A DNA stretch of 64,000 bases from Rattus norvegicus (taxonomy: Eukaryota; Chordata; Mammalia; Rodentia; Muridae), in assembly GCF_036323735.1 (NCBI RefSeq), contig NC_086029.1:14183816-14247815 (forward strand). Reading direction: 5' to 3'. Shown piece after piece: positions 1 through 12,429 of the stretch. The notes beneath the pieces are model-generated. The model had not been told where the DNA came from. It worked only from the letters and a program-made list of their open reading frames with translations, and made no database searches. The stretch's first letter is position 1, and each line of letters begins with the position of its first letter. The position numbers were made by a program, and so were the translations under genes.

Positions 1-207
1 ATGAGAAGCAAAATGGACAAAAGTCAGGGAAACAAAATTATCAAATGTGCATCCCAATTTCATTGCATTGAAGATGAGAACATTTTCATGAGAGCAAATG
101 TGATTTGAGAGGTAGAGTTGGCACTTGGGCTCCTATTTAATTATGAGAACTCTAAAGGGGTATAGTGATCTAAAATATGAATCTCCTAATTTCCGAAAAA
201 TAAACAT
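1..207. other. Unique AT-rich sequence, no gene seen
   Basis: I see no long reading frame, repeat family or RNA gene here. It abuts the T-rich end of an antisense Lx-type L1 tail. Confidence 0.5.
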
Positions 208-660
208 TAGTTTTTTTTTATTTTGAGATTTAACATAACTACATTTCGGTTTTCTCCATCCCATCCCTCCCATATCCCATTTCCCATACTTCTTTAAATT
301 CATGGCCTCTTTTTTTTCATGCATATAATCCATTCAATCTATACAATGGTACCTGTCTGTGTATTTACAAGGTGAACTATTTGGCAATAGACAACCAGCT
401 TATGTTGTCTTCCCTGGATAAGAGCATCTCTCTAGCTCACAGCTTTCTTCAGTTGTTTATAGTTTTTGTATGGGGTTAATGTCTCCTGGGCTTTTCTCCA
501 CCCACTGTGGCATGTCCATTGGTATTTTCTTTGTTCAGTTAGCTTTTGGGCAATTGTGTTTGTGAGACTTTAAAGGTATAGCTTTTGACTTTGCTTACAA
601 GACCCAAACTAACAGCAACATCACTAATTCTCTGGATCTTACCATCTGGTTGTCAAGAGT
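208..660 (-). repeat. Antisense Lx-type L1 3' UTR fragment
   Basis: A T-rich start is followed by pyrimidine-rich DNA with the CCCTCCCATATCCC block, the text around 'tttggcaatagacaaccag' and 'gtttgtgagactttaaagg'. These are typical of the 3' UTR of old rodent L1 (Lx) read on the minus strand. A second, independent copy of part of the same sequence lies at 7650-7905. The right boundary is uncertain. No coding content remains. The family assignment is from pattern memory and needs RepeatMasker. Confidence 0.55.
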
Positions 661-1339
661 AAGACAGCAATTATTTGCAAGTATAATGACAAGTGTTTAT
701 AGAGATTCTTGTTAGAGATTATGCTGGTTTAGGAAAGTTGTATTTAAGGATTTTGTTTTTAGGTAGATTTTAAGATAGATCTTGGAATTTAGAAATCCCA
801 TTCACCTGTCCGTATCTCCAGTATTATCTGAGAAGTTCTCGATATTTGGGAAAAAAAGATTCCATGTAAGGTATGGGAGGGTCTTGTGACTCAATAACAC
901 TGTGTAAAATATAGAAGACTTATCATATGAGTTGAACAAAGGCCACACAGCCTTGTTCCTGAAATGTATGGCATTAGTGAAAGTTGGGTTCTGAGGACAG
1001 CCACCTGGCCTTGGCTGTAGTGTAGAGACAGAACATACCCCTGAGACTCATGTTGCTTAGTGCTGTTCAGTAAAGCATCACGGATCCCAGTGAAAGGTCT
1101 TCAAAGTTATCAGAAGCGTATTCTTTATGAAACAGTAGGACATCAGCTTATACTCTTTTCACTATGAGGTGACTTGTTGCCTCTCATAGATGCTATGAGA
1201 CTACTATTATGAGAAATTGTTAAGGACTACTACTAAACCAAGCACTGAGGCCAAGCAGCAATGGACAAAAACTTGTCTGTGAGCCAAAATAACCCTTTCC
1301 TTTTATAAGGTTATTATTGGGTATAATTTGATAGCAATA
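661..1339. other. No gene; possible rodent repeat tail near 1225-1340
   Basis: Mostly unique sequence. The last ~115 bases contain 'gtgagccaaaataaccc', a phrase common at the end of a widespread rodent repeat, probably a URR1/hAT-type element. I cannot fix its limits. Confidence 0.35.
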
Positions 1340-1357
1340 AAAAGAAAATATATGACT

Positions 1358-1838
1358 TCTCTGCACCCAAATCCTGTGGGAAGGAAAGCTAAACCTTGAG
1401 AGAGGCAGACACACCTGGGAAGCAAGAAGAGACTACACTCTGCCCAAATTTCTGACTCCAGAGGAAAACGCCAAATGACATCTGGGAGCCCGGTGCACCG
1501 GGTCTCCGAGAAAAGGCAGCCCAGGTCCTCCTGGTTCCTGCCCTCACAGAGAGCTCATAAGCAACTCCCCATGAGCAAACTTGAGCCTCAGGACTAAGGT
1601 AAGACCAACTTTTTTTCTCCAAGTGACCTGCCTGGTGAACTCAGGACACAGGCCCACAGGAACAGCTGAAGACCTGTAGACAGGAAAAACTACACACCCG
1701 AAAGCAGAACATAATGTTCCCAAAGCTGGCTGAAAGAAAATAGGAAAACAGGTCTACAGCACTCCTGACACACAGGCCTATAGGACAGTCTAGCCAATGT
1801 CAGAAATATCAGAACAAAGTAACACCAGAGATAATCTG
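1358..1838 (+). promoter_or_regulatory. L1 5' UTR, one partial promoter unit plus tether
   Basis: Bases 1358 to about 1645 match, in reverse complement, the ~604-bp promoter units at 50267-51373. About 1645-1838 match the non-repeated tether at 50073-50266. Only about half of one unit is present, so internal promoter activity is probably weak or lost. The CpG sites of the younger copy are mostly decayed here. Confidence 0.8.
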
Positions 1839-2914
1839 ATTGTGGGAGGCAAGCCCAGGAACCCAACCAACAGAAACCAAGACTACATGGCATTATCAGG
1901 GCCCAATTCTCCCACCAAAGCAAACAATGAATATCCAAACACACCAGAAAAGCAAGATCTAGATTTAAAATCATATTTGATCATGATGCTGGAGAACTTC
2001 AAGAAAGACATGAAGAACTCCCTTAGAGAAATGCAGGAAACATAAATAAACAAGTAGAAGCCTATAGAGAGGAATCACAAAAATCCCTGAAAAAATTTCA
2101 GAAAAACACAATCAAACAGTTGAAGGAATTAAAAATGGAAATAGAAGCACTCAAGAAAGAACACAGGGAAACAACCCTGGATATAGAAAACCAAAGGAAG
2201 AGACAAGGAGCCGTAGATACAAGCATCACCAACAGAATACAAGAGATGGAAGAGAGAATCTCAGGAGCAGAAGATTCCTTAGAAATCATAGACACAACTG
2301 TCAAAGATAATGTAAAACAGAAAAAGCTACTGGTCGAAAATATACAGGAAATGCAGGACTCAATGAGAAGATCAAACCTAAGGATAATAGGTATAGAAGA
2401 GAATGAAGACTCCCAGCTCAAAGGACCAGTAAATATCTTCAACAAAATCATAGAAGAAAACTTCGCTAACGTAAAGAAAGAGATGCCCATAAGCATACAA
2501 GAAGCCTGCAGAACTCCAAATAGATTGGACCAGAAGAGAAACTCCTCCCATCACAAAATAGTCAAAACACCAAATGCACAAAATAAAGAAAGAATATTAA
2601 AAGCAGTTAGGGAAAAAGGTCAAGTAACATATAAAGGCAGACCTATCAGAATCACACCAGACTTCTCGCCAGAGACTATGAAAGCCAGAAAATCCTGGAC
2701 AGATGTCATTCAGACACTAAGAGAACTCAAATGCCAGCCCAGGTTACTGTGTCCTGCAAAACTCTCAATTAACATAGATGGAGAAACCAAGATATCCCAT
2801 GAGAAAACCAAATTTACACAATATCTTTCTACAAATCCAGTGCTACAAAGGATAATAAATGGTAAAGCCCAACATAAGGAGGCAAGCTACACCCTAGAAA
2901 AAGCAAGAAACTAA
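1839..2914 (+). pseudogene. L1 ORF1: L1 ORF1 (RNA-binding protein) relic
   Basis: This encoded the L1 trimeric RNA-binding chaperone that coats L1 RNA. By alignment with the intact ORF1 at 49020-50072, the normal ATG has become ATT (1839-1841). An ATG at 1797 is in the same frame and would add 14 codons. The frame ends in TAA near 2043. A one-base loss inside a 21-nt segment (2029-2048, 20 nt left) explains the shift. The rest is open from about 2120 to 2914 and covers most of the coiled coil, the RRM-like domain (LRIIGIEE, IVKTPNAQNKERI) and the C-terminal domain. It is a pseudogene; identity is secure. Confidence 0.9.
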
Positions 2915-2973
2915 TCGTCTTAGCAGCTAAACAAAGAGAAGAAAAGCACAAAAACATAACCTCACATCCAAAT

Positions 2974-5900
2974 ATGAATATAACAGGAAGCAATAATCAC
3001 TATTCCTTAATATCTCTCAAAATCAATGGTCTCAACTCCCCAATAAAAAGAAATAGATTAACAAACTGGATACACAATGAGGACCCTGCATTCTGCTGCC
3101 TACAGGAAACACACCTCAGAGACAAAGAAAGACACTACCGCAGAGTGAAAGGCTGGAAAACAACTTTCCAGGCCAATGGTCAGAAGAAGCATGCTGGAAT
3201 AGCCATTCTAATATTGAATAAAATCAATTTTCAACTAAAAGTCATCCATAAAGATAAGGAAGGACACCTCATATTCATCAAAGGAAAAATCCACCAAGAT
3301 GAACTCTCAATCCTAAATATCTATGCTCCAAATACTAGGGCACCTACGTACATAAAAGAAACCTTACTAAAGATCAAAACACACATTGCATCTCACAAAA
3401 TAATAGTAGGAGCTCTGAACACCACACTCTCATCAATGGACAGGTCATGGAAACAGAAAATAAACAGAGACATAGACAGACTAAGAGAAGTCATGAATCA
3501 AATGGCCTTAACAGATATTTATAGAACATTCTATCCTAAAGCAAAAGGATATACATTTTTCTCAGCACCTCATGGTACTTTCTCCAAAATTGACCATATA
3601 ATTAGTCAAAAAACAGGCCTCAACAGATAAAGAAAGTTAGAAATAATCCCATATGTCCTATCAGACCACTAGGGGCTAAAACTTGTTTTCAAGCACACTA
3701 AGGGAAGAACGCCCACATATACATGGAAATTGAACAATGCTTTACTCAGTGATAACCTGGTCAGGGAAGAAATAAAGAAAGAAATTAAAGGCTTCTTAGA
3801 ATTTAATGAAAATGAAGGTACAACATACCTAAACTTATGGGACACAATGAAAGCTGTGCTAAGAGGAAAACTCATAGCTCTGATCAGTGCCTGCAGAAAG
3901 CAACAGGAGAGAGCATATGTCACCAACTTCACAGCACACCTAAAAGCTCTAGAACAAAAAGAAGCAAATACACCCAGGAGGAGTAGAAGGCAGGAAATAA
4001 TCAAACTCAGAGCTGAAATCAACCAAGTAGAAACAAAAAGGACCATAGAAAAAATCAACAGAACCAAAAGTTGGTTCTTTGAGAAAATCAACAAGATAGA
4101 TAAACCCTTAGCCAGAGTAACGAGAGGACACAGAGAGTGTGTCCAAATTAACAAAATCACAAATGAAAAGGGAGACATAACTAGAGAATCAGAGGAAATT
4201 AAAAAAATCATCAGATCCTACTACAAAAGCCTATATTCAACAAAACTTGAAAATCTGTAGGACATGGACAATATCCTAGACAGATACCAGTTACCGAAGT
4301 TAAATCAGGAACAGATAAACCATTGGAACAACCCCATAACTCCTAGCAAAATAAAAGCAGTCATTAAAGGACTCTCAACCAAAAGGAACCTAGGTCCAGA
4401 TGGGTTTATTGCAGAATTCTATTCGACCTTTACAGAAGACCTCATACCAATACTATCTAAACAATTCCACAAAAATGAAACGGATGGAGCACAACAGATT
4501 TCCTTCTATGAAGCTACAATTACTCTTATACCTAAACCACGCAAAGACCCAACAAAGAAAGAGAACTTCAGACCAATTTCCCTTATGAATATTGATGCAA
4601 AAATACTCAATAAAATTCTGGCAAACCGAATTCAAGAGCACATCAAAACAATCATCCACCATGATCAAGTAGGCTTCTTCCCAGGCATGCAGGACGGTTT
4701 AATATGTGGAATACCATCAACGTGATCCATTATATAAACAAACTGAAAGAACAAAACCACATGATCGTTTCATTAGATGCTGAGAAAGCATTTGACAAAA
4801 GTCAAAAACCGTTCATGATACAAGTCCTGGAAAGAATAGGAATTCAAGGCCCATAGCTAATCATAGTAAAAGCCATATACAGCAAACCACTTGCTAACAT
4901 TAAACTAAATGGAGAGAAACTTGAAGCAATCCCACTAAAATCAGGGACTAGACAAGGCTTCCCACTCTCTCTCTACTTATTCAATATAGTTCTTGAAGTT
5001 CTATCCAGAGCAATCAGACAACAAAGGAGATCAAGGGGATACAGATTGGAAAAGAAGAAATCAAAATATCACTATTTGCAGATGATATGATAGTATATTT
5101 AAGTGATCCCAAAAGTTCCACCAGAGAACTCCTAAAGCTGATAAACAACTTCAGCAAAGTGGCTGGGTATAAAATTAACTCAAATAAACAAGTAGCCTTT
5201 CTCTACACAAAAGAGAAAGAAGTCGAGAAAGAAATTAGGGAAATGACACCCTTCATAATAGTCCCAAATAATATGGAGTACTTCGGTGTGGCTTTAACCA
5301 AGCAAGTAGAAATCTGTACAATAAGAACTTCAAGGCTCTGAAGAAAGAAATTGAAGAAGACCTCAGAAGATGGAAAGATCTCCCATGCTCATGGATTGGC
5401 AGGATTAATATAGTAAAAATGGCAATTTTACCAAAGGTGATCTACATTTTCAATGCAATACCCATCAAAATATCAATCCAATTCTTTAAAGCGTTAGACA
5501 GAACAATTTGCAAATTCATCTGGAATAACAAAAAACCCAGGATAGCTAAAACTATCCTCAAAAATAAAAGGACTTCTGGGGGAACCACTATCCCTGAACT
5601 TAAGCAGTATTACACAGCAATAGTGATAATAACTGCATCGTATTGGTACAGAGATAGACAGGTAGACTAATGGAATAGAACTGAAGTCCCAGAAATGAAC
5701 CTTGACACCTACGGTCACTTAATTTTTGACAAAGGTGCCAAAACTATCCAATGGAAATAAGATAGCATTTTCAGCAAATGGTGCTGATTCAACTGGAGGT
5801 CAGCATGTAGAAGAATGCAGAACGATCCCTTCTTTTCACCCTGTAGAAAGCTTAAGTCCAAGTGGATAAAGGACCTCCACATCAAACCAGATACACTCAA

Positions 5901-6801
5901 ACTAATAGAAGGAAAAGTGGGGAAGCCACTCGAACACATGGGCACTGGAGAAAATTTCTTGAACAAAACACAGATGGCTTATGCTCTAAGATAAAAAATC
6001 GACAAATGGGATCTCATAAAACTGCAAAGCTTCTGTAAGGCAAAGGACACTGTGGTTAGGATAAAACGGTAACCAACAGTTTGGGAAAAGATCTTTACCA
6101 ATCCTACAAGAGATAGAGGACTTATATCCAAAATATACAAAGAACTCAAGAAGTTCGCCCTCAGGGAGACAAGTAACCATATTAAAAAATGAGGTTCAGA
6201 GCTAAACAAAGAATTCACAGGTGAGGAATGCTGAATGGCTGAGAAACACCTAAAGAAAAGTTCAACATCTTTAGTCATAAGGGAAATGAAAATCAAAGCA
6301 ACCCTGAGATTTCACCTCACACCAGTGAGAATGGCTACGATCAAAAACTCAGGTTACAGCAAATGCTGATGAGGATGTGGAGAAAGGGGAACACTCCTCC
6401 ATTGTTGGTGGGATTGCAGACTGCTACAACCATTCTCGAAATCAGTGGGGAGGTTCCTCATAAAATTGGACATTGAACTACCTGAGGACCCAGCTATACC
6501 TCTCTTGGGCATATACCCAAAAGATGCCCCGACATATAAAAAAGACACGTGCTCCACTATGTTCATAGCAGCCTTATTTATAATAGCCAGAAGCTGGAAA
6601 GAAGCCAGATGCCCTTCAACAGAGGAATGGATACAGAAAATGTGGTACATGTACACAATTGAATATTTCTCAGATATCAAAAACAATGATTTTATGCAAT
6701 TCATAGGCTAATGGTTGGAACTGGAAAATATCATCCTGAGTGAGGTAACCCAATCACAGAAAAACACACATGGTATGCACTCATTGATAAGTGGCTATTA
6801 G
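2974..6801 (+). pseudogene. L1 ORF2: L1 ORF2 (endonuclease/reverse transcriptase) relic
   Basis: The full span of ORF2 is present, starting 59 nt after ORF1 as in the younger copy. The N-terminal APE-type endonuclease has the QETH motif, but the first frame stops at 3630. Open pieces follow at 3730-4260, 4264-4725 (a stop at 4258-4260 separates them), 5087-5341 (beginning just after the FADD catalytic motif of the reverse transcriptase) and 5419-5670. The Cys-rich tail follows and the final frame 6445-6711 leads to the normal SLISGY-stop end at 6801. There are many substitutions, stops and small indels. It is non-functional. Confidence 0.93.
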
Positions 6802-7372
6802 CCCAAATGCTTGAATTATCCTAGATGCACAGAACACATGAAACTCAAGAGGAATGATCAAAATGCGAATGCTTCACTCCTTCTTTAAAAGGGGAGCCAA
6901 GAATACCTTTGGTAGGGAATATGGAGGCAAAGATTAAAAACAGAGGCAGAAGAAACACCTATTCAGGGCCTGCCCCACATGAGGCCCATACATATACAGC
7001 CTCCCAATTAGACAAGATGGATGAAGCAAAGAAGTGCAGGTCGACAGGAACCTGATGTAGATCTCTCCTGAGAGACACAGCCAGAATACAGTAAATACAG
7101 AGGTGAATGTCAGCAGCAAACCACTGAACTGAGAAAAGGACCCCCGTTGAAGGAATCAAAGAACTGGAAGAGCTTGAGGGGCTAAAGACCCCATATGAAC
7201 AACAATGCCAACCATCCAGAGCTTCTGGGGACTAAACCACTACTCAAAGACTATATACATTGACTGATCCTGGGCTCCAACCTCAGGTAGCAATGAACAG
7301 CTTAGTAAGAGCACCAGTGGAAGGGGAAGCCCTAGGTCCTGCTTAGACTGAACCCCCAGTGAACATGATTGT

Positions 7373-7441
7373 TGGGGGGAGGGCGGCAATGCGGGGAGGA
7401 TGGGGAGGGGAATACCCATAAAGAAGGGGAAGGGGAGGGGC
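7373..7441 (+). repeat. G-rich purine tract of the L1 3' UTR
   Basis: Runs of 4-6 G separated by short A-containing spacers, such as GGGGAGGATGGGGAGGGG. This purine tract is a known hallmark of rodent L1 3' UTRs and can in principle fold into a G-quadruplex. The same tract appears as C-rich DNA at 44491-44558. Confidence 0.8.
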
Positions 7442-7649
7442 TAGTGGTATGTTGGCCCGGAAACCGGGAAAGGGAATGACAGTCGAAATGTAAATAAGCA
7501 TTACTCAATTTAATAAAGAAAAAAAGGAAAAATAAACATATATAACTGGCAAGAAATACAACTGGATAAGAGTTATAGTACATGTAAATTCAGTTTCAAG
7601 GAAAAGTTATGGGGAAGGAAGATAACAAGGAGAGATTGCTGGGTAACGT

Positions 7650-7905
7650 TCCCTCACACTTCAGGTTCATTAGTTTGGGATATACTCTTCCACTTCCCCC
7701 TGCTACTTTCCACTACAACAGTTCTGTTTTCCTTCCTCTTATCCCTCCCATATCCCCTTTCCCAATCTTCCTTAAACTCACAGGTCTTCTTTCAGGCATA
7801 TAAACCATTCTATCCATACAATATTACCTGTGCATGTGTTTTCAAGGCCACTCTTTTGGCAATAGACCATCAATTGCTGTGTTCTTTTCTGTGGAAGGAT
7901 AATCA
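7650..7905 (-). repeat. Second antisense Lx-type L1 3' UTR fragment
   Basis: Shares with 208-660 the CCCTCCCATATCCC block, 'catataaaccattctatcc', and the phrase ending 'ggcaatagaccatcaattg'. It is an independent copy of the same old L1 family in the same orientation, not a duplication caused by the L1 lying between them. Confidence 0.55.
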
Positions 7906-7954
7906 TGATAGAGTAAGGCTAGGTAACAAAGAAAGTAAAAACTGAACATTCGTA

Positions 7955-8325
7955 TATTAGTGACATTTCTATTGCTATGATCCAGAAGTGTGACTGTGGC
8001 ACCTTGCAGAAGAATGTGTGTATTGGGGCTTATGGTTCTAGCAGGATGAGAGTCCATTTTGGAAGGGAAGCATTAAAACAAGTGGCAAGTGTAATGGCAG
8101 AGGCAGGAAGCTAAGAACTCATATGTTCAGTTTCAAGAGAAAACAGAGAAAGCAAACTCAATTTTGGAAGAGTCAATATAATCTCAATGCTGTTTCCAGT
8201 GATAAGACTCACTTCAGTTTAGGCTCACCTTCCTGTAACTTTCCTTAGCACTACCTCCAACTGGGGATCAAGCATTCAAATGACCGAGCCTGTGAGGTAC
8301 TTTCTCATTCAAATCCCCACAATTT
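7955..8325 (+). repeat. Rodent DNA-transposon-like repeat, probably URR1 (hAT)
   Basis: Contains decayed versions of 'tctattgctatgat', 'ggttctagcaggatgagag' and 'ccaactggggatcaagcatt' followed by 'ctcattcaaatccccacaat'. I associate this set with a common non-autonomous rodent repeat. Related copies lie at 51400-51722 and 61155-61320. The exact family name is from memory and should be confirmed. Confidence 0.4.
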
Positions 8326-9124
8326 AGTTTCCATAAAAAATTGAAAAAGTTCTATAAGTTTTTTGTTTGGTTACAAAAAATCTAAGATAAAAAGTTTTGT
8401 TGTTTGTTTCTGTTTTGATTGTTTTTTGAAATCTACACAGTGAAAACTGGTGTCATAATAAAAGGAATAGCAAAATAAAAAAGGAATCAAAAGAAAGGAA
8501 CAAGGTTGAAGATACTGCCCAGCTCTTAAGATGAAATGCTGATTTCCTAGTAAAACTTAAAATACTTCCAAAAAATTTGTGCTTCTCTGTGAATTCTCAA
8601 CACCCCCCCCAAAAAAACAGCAGCAACAAAAACAAACGAACAAAAACAAAAGATGGAAACTTTTGAAGATCAATTCACAATAATGTATATGAAAGAAATT
8701 TTATTTTCTTCTATATGCTGAGTTGTTGTTGGCTATTTACTACATGAGGATTGCACGATGAGGATACAATGCAGGACTTTTTTTTTTTTTTTTTTTTTTT
8801 AACAGACATGATCTTTCTGTAATTTAGATAGATTTGCCACAAACATTTTTTTCTAGTAGATATCAGAGGCTGTGACAGTATTTTCAGGGGAAAGGATTGT
8901 CTTGCTAAAACTCTCAAGCTGAGCAAGATGAACTTGTATCTTATGGTTTTCAAAGAAACACAACACATCTCTCTACATTCATTGTTTCTCTACTAACTGT
9001 CATTTAAAAATACAAGTGCCCATTTGGCTCAATGCAATTTGGGAAGAATGAAGGTCTCCTTCTCTAGAGAGCCATTCCAGCTATTTTTAAATGCTATTGT
9101 ATATCAATCTTACGCTGTATAATG

Positions 9125-9126
<2 letters not shown>
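8326..9126. other. No gene; A/T-rich with a 24-T run
   Basis: Holds simple A-rich DNA (about 8605-8650, CAA-like units) and a poly(T) run at about 8779-8802. Nothing coding is visible. Confidence 0.55.
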
Positions 9127-9172
<46 letters not shown>

Positions 9173-9176
9173 CACA
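9127..9176. repeat. (CA)n microsatellite
   Basis: About 24 CA units with one CG interruption, ending six bases before the target-site duplication of the next L1. Confidence 0.95.
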
Positions 9177-10324
9177 AATACTTATAAATATTCTTATATC
9201 TATTATATTTTTTATTTTTAATTAATTAATTAATTAATTAATTTTTACACTCCAGATTTTATCCACTTCCCCGTCCACCCTCCGACTGTTCCACACTCCA
9301 TATCTCCTCCCCATGCTCCCTACTCTCTGTCTACACAAGGATGTCTACCTGCCACTCACCCCACCAGACCTCTAAACTTTCTGGGGCCTCCAGTCTCTTG
9401 AGAGTTACGTGCATCTTCTCTGACTGAACACAGACCTGGTTGTCCTCTGCTGTATGTGTTTAGGGTGTCATCTCAGCTTGTATAAGTTGCCTGATTAGTG
9501 ATCCAGTGTCTGAAAGATCTCCGGGGTCCAGGTTAATTGAGACTGCTGGTCCTCCTACAGTGTTGCCCTCCTCCTCAGCTTCCTCTACCTTTTCCCTAAT
9601 TCAACCAGAGGGGACAGCAGCTTCTGTTCATTGGTTGGGGGCAGATATCTGCATCTGACTCTTTCAGCTGCTTGTTGGGTCTTTTGGAGGGCAGTCATGA
9701 TGGGCCCCTTATTGTGAGTGCTCTATAGACTCAGTAATGATATCAGGTCTTGGGGCCTCCCCTTGAGCTGTATCCCATTTAAGGCCTGTTGCTGGACCTT
9801 CTTTTCCTCAGGCTCTTCTCTGTTTCCATCCCTGTATTTTTTCAGGCAGGAAGAATTATGAGTCAGAATTTTGACTGTGGGATGGCAAACCCATCCCTCA
9901 CTTGATGCCCTTGATGTCTTTCTGCTGGAGGTGACTCAACAATTTTCCTCTCCCCACTGTAGAGCATTTCATCTAGGGTCCCCCACTTTGAGTCCTTAGA
10001 GTCTCTAACTTCCAGGTCTCTGGTACATTCTGGAGGGTCCTTCCAACCTTCTTGCTCCTGAGGCCGCCTATTTTGATTCTTTCTGCTGGCCCTCAGGGCT
10101 TCAGTCCTTTTCTCCCACTCAATACCAGATCATATTCCCCTCTTCCCCCATTCCTGTTCCCTTTTGCTCCCAGGTCCCTCCCTTCCTTCCCCATTGTGGT
10201 TGCTTTCTTCTCCCTCCCAAGTGGGATTGAGGCATCCTCACTTGGGCCCTTCAGCTTATTGACACTTTTGAGTTCTGTGGACTGTATCTTGGGTATTCTG
10301 TATTTTTTATTTTTTATTTTTTGG

Positions 10325-11892
10325 CTAATATTCACTTATTAGTAAGAACATACAATGCATGCCATTTTGGGTCTAAATTACCTCATTCGGATGATATTTT
10401 CTAGGTCTATCTGTTTGCCTGAAAAACTCAGGATGTTCTTGTTCTTAATAGCTGAGTAGTATTCCATTGTGTAAATGAACCACATTTTCTGTATTCATTT
10501 TTCTGTCTTGGGACATCTGGGTTGTTTCCAGCTTCTGGATATCACAAATAAGGTTGCTATGAACATAGGGGAACATATACCCCTGTGGCATGGTAGGGCA
10601 TCTTTGGGGTATATTCCCAAGAGTGGTATTTTTTGGTTCTTTAGGTAGATCTATTTATAATTTTCTGAGGAACCTCCAAATTGATTTCCAGAGTGGTTGT
10701 ACCAGCTTGCAATCCCACTAGGATTGGAGGAGTGTTCCTCTTTCTCAACATCCTTGCCAACATGTGTTATCACCTGAGGTTTTTGATCTTAGCCATTCTG
10801 ACTGGTGTGAGGTTGAATCTCAGGGTTGTTTTGATTTGCATTTCCCTGATGACTATGGATGTTGAACACTTCTTTAGGTACTTCTCAGCTATTCAATATT
10901 CCTCAGCGGAGAATTCTTTGTTTAGCTCTGAACCCCATTTTAATAGGGTTATTAGGCTCTCCGGGGTTTAACTTCTTGAGTTCGTTGTATATATTGGCTA
11001 TTAGCCCTCTGTCAGATGTAGGATTGTTAAAGATCTTTTCCCAATCAGTTGGTTGCCATTTTGTCCTAATAACAGTGTCCTTGCCTTACAAAAGCTTTTA
11101 GTTTCATGAGGTCCCATTTATCAATTCTTGATCCTAGAGCATGAGCCATTGGAGTTCTGTTTAAAAAATTTACCCCTGTGCCAGTGAGTTCAAGGCTCTT
11201 TCCCACTTTCTCTTCTATTAGATTCAGTGTATTAGATTCTGGTCTATTGTTGAGATCTTTAATCCACTTGGACTTGAGCTTTGTGCACAGTAACAGTTAT
11301 GGATCTATTTTCACTATTCTACATACAGAATCCAGTTAGACCAGCACCATTTATTGAAGATGCTTCTTTTTTCCATTTTATACTTTTGGATTCTTTGTAA
11401 AAGATCAAGTGTGTGTAAGTGTGTGGTTTTATTTCTGGGTCTTCAATTCTGTTCCATTGATCAGCCTGTCTGTCTCTGTCTTTTTTTTATCACTATTACT
11501 CTGTAGTAGAGCTTGAGGTCAGGGATGGTGATTCCCCCAGCTGTTCTTTTATTGTTAAGCATTGTTTTAACTATTCTGGGCTTTTTGCCTTTCCAGATGA
11601 ATTTGAAAATTGCTCTTTCACTATCTTTGTAGAATTTTGTTGGAATTTTGATGGTGATTGAATTGAATCTATTGATTGCCTTTGGTAGGCTGGTCATTTT
11701 TACTATGTTAATTTTCCCAATCCATGAGCATTTTCTGAGATCTTCGATTTCTTTCTCCCAAGACTTGAAGTTCTTATCATACAGACCTTGAATTTGTTTG
11801 GTTAGAGTTATCGTAAGATATTTTGTATTATCTGTGGCTATTGTAAAGAGAGTTGCTTCCCTAATTTCTTTCTCAGCCTGTTTTTCATTTCC
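10325..11892 (-). pseudogene. L1 ORF2: L1 ORF2 C-terminal relic (main orientation)
   Basis: Minus-strand frame from about 11925 down to 11461 gives 154 residues that include EKQAEKEIRE, SWIGKINIVKM and GGITIPDLKLYY, the region after the reverse-transcriptase active site. Further pieces of the Cys-rich C-terminus follow in broken frames. The normal stop is the TAG complement at 10325-10327. The 3' UTR (about 9240-10324) is longer than in the younger L1s. Confidence 0.88.
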
Positions 11893-12214
11893 TAAACACA
11901 ATAAAAGCAACTTACTGCAAACCAACAGCCAATATCAAATTAAATGGACAGATCCTTGAAGCAATCCCACTAAAATTAGCGACAAGACAAAGATGCCCAC
12001 TCTACCCCTATCTATTCAACATAATACTTGACGTCCTAGCTAGAACAATAAGACAACAAAATAGATTAAAGGAATCACTATTTGCTCATGATGTGATAGT
12101 ATATATAAGCAACCCCAAACTTCTACCAGAGAACTTCTTCAGCTGATAAACAACTTCAGCAAAGTGACTGGATATAGAATTAATTAAGATAAATCAATAG
12201 CTTTCCTTTATACC
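11893..12214 (+). pseudogene. L1 ORF2: Inverted L1 ORF2 segment (reverse transcriptase core)
   Basis: On the plus strand this reads ORF2 from the region 'YSKPTANIKLNG' to 'SIAFLYT'. It includes a mutated active-site box (FAHD in place of FADD) and an in-frame TAA. It ends where the minus-strand part begins in protein order, so the two halves were contiguous in the source RNA. Confidence 0.88.
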
Positions 12215-12429
12215 TATAAATATTCTTAAAAGAAATTATTTGAACATAAATGCAAATATCAATATTATATATAACTTCAAAATACTAAAAATTTAATTAG
12301 AAAGTATTGGAGTTTTATAATAAAGACATGAAAATAATTTCACTAATTAAAGCCCCAGTTTTCTACTTAATATTAGGTTCTAGAATAGGTTCTAGAATTA
12401 TGTTCTAGCTTGTTGTAGGTTCACTTATA

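Larger units (their letters stand above)
1358..7528 (+). mobile_element. L1: Near full-length but decayed rat-type L1 (LINE-1)
   Basis: A complete L1 layout is visible: GC-richer 5' UTR (1358-1838), ORF1 relic, 59-nt spacer, ORF2 relic, 3' UTR with a G-rich purine tract (about 7373-7441), then an A-rich tail (about 7511-7528). The 5' end starts part-way through one promoter unit homologous to the 604-bp units of the L1 at 44386-51373. Both ORFs carry several stops and frameshifts, so the copy cannot move itself. A degenerate target-site duplication is possible (about 1340-1357 and 7529-7547, both A-rich and ending 'aact' or 'gact', with 2 mismatches and 1 gap). The element type and strand are certain; the TSD is tentative. 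Confidence 0.95.
9197..12214 (-). mobile_element. L1: 5'-truncated L1 with inverted 5' part (twin-primed)
   Basis: A perfect 14-bp direct repeat, tataaatattctta, flanks the element at 9183-9196 and 12215-12228. The main part (9197 to about 11892) is minus-strand L1: T-rich tail, long 3' UTR, then the C-terminal part of ORF2. At about 11892 the orientation flips. Bases 11893-12214 are plus-strand ORF2 coding for the stretch just upstream in the protein. This is the signature of twin priming during target-primed reverse transcription. Because one TSD encloses both parts, it was a single insertion event. Confidence 0.93.

Noticed and set aside
208..7905. Similar sequences on both sides of the first L1 (208-660 and 7650-7905) that could look like long direct repeats or LTRs of a large element
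   Set aside because: Both are separate antisense Lx 3' UTR pieces, lie well outside the L1 ends, and differ in extent and divergence. No TG...CA ends or TSD join them.
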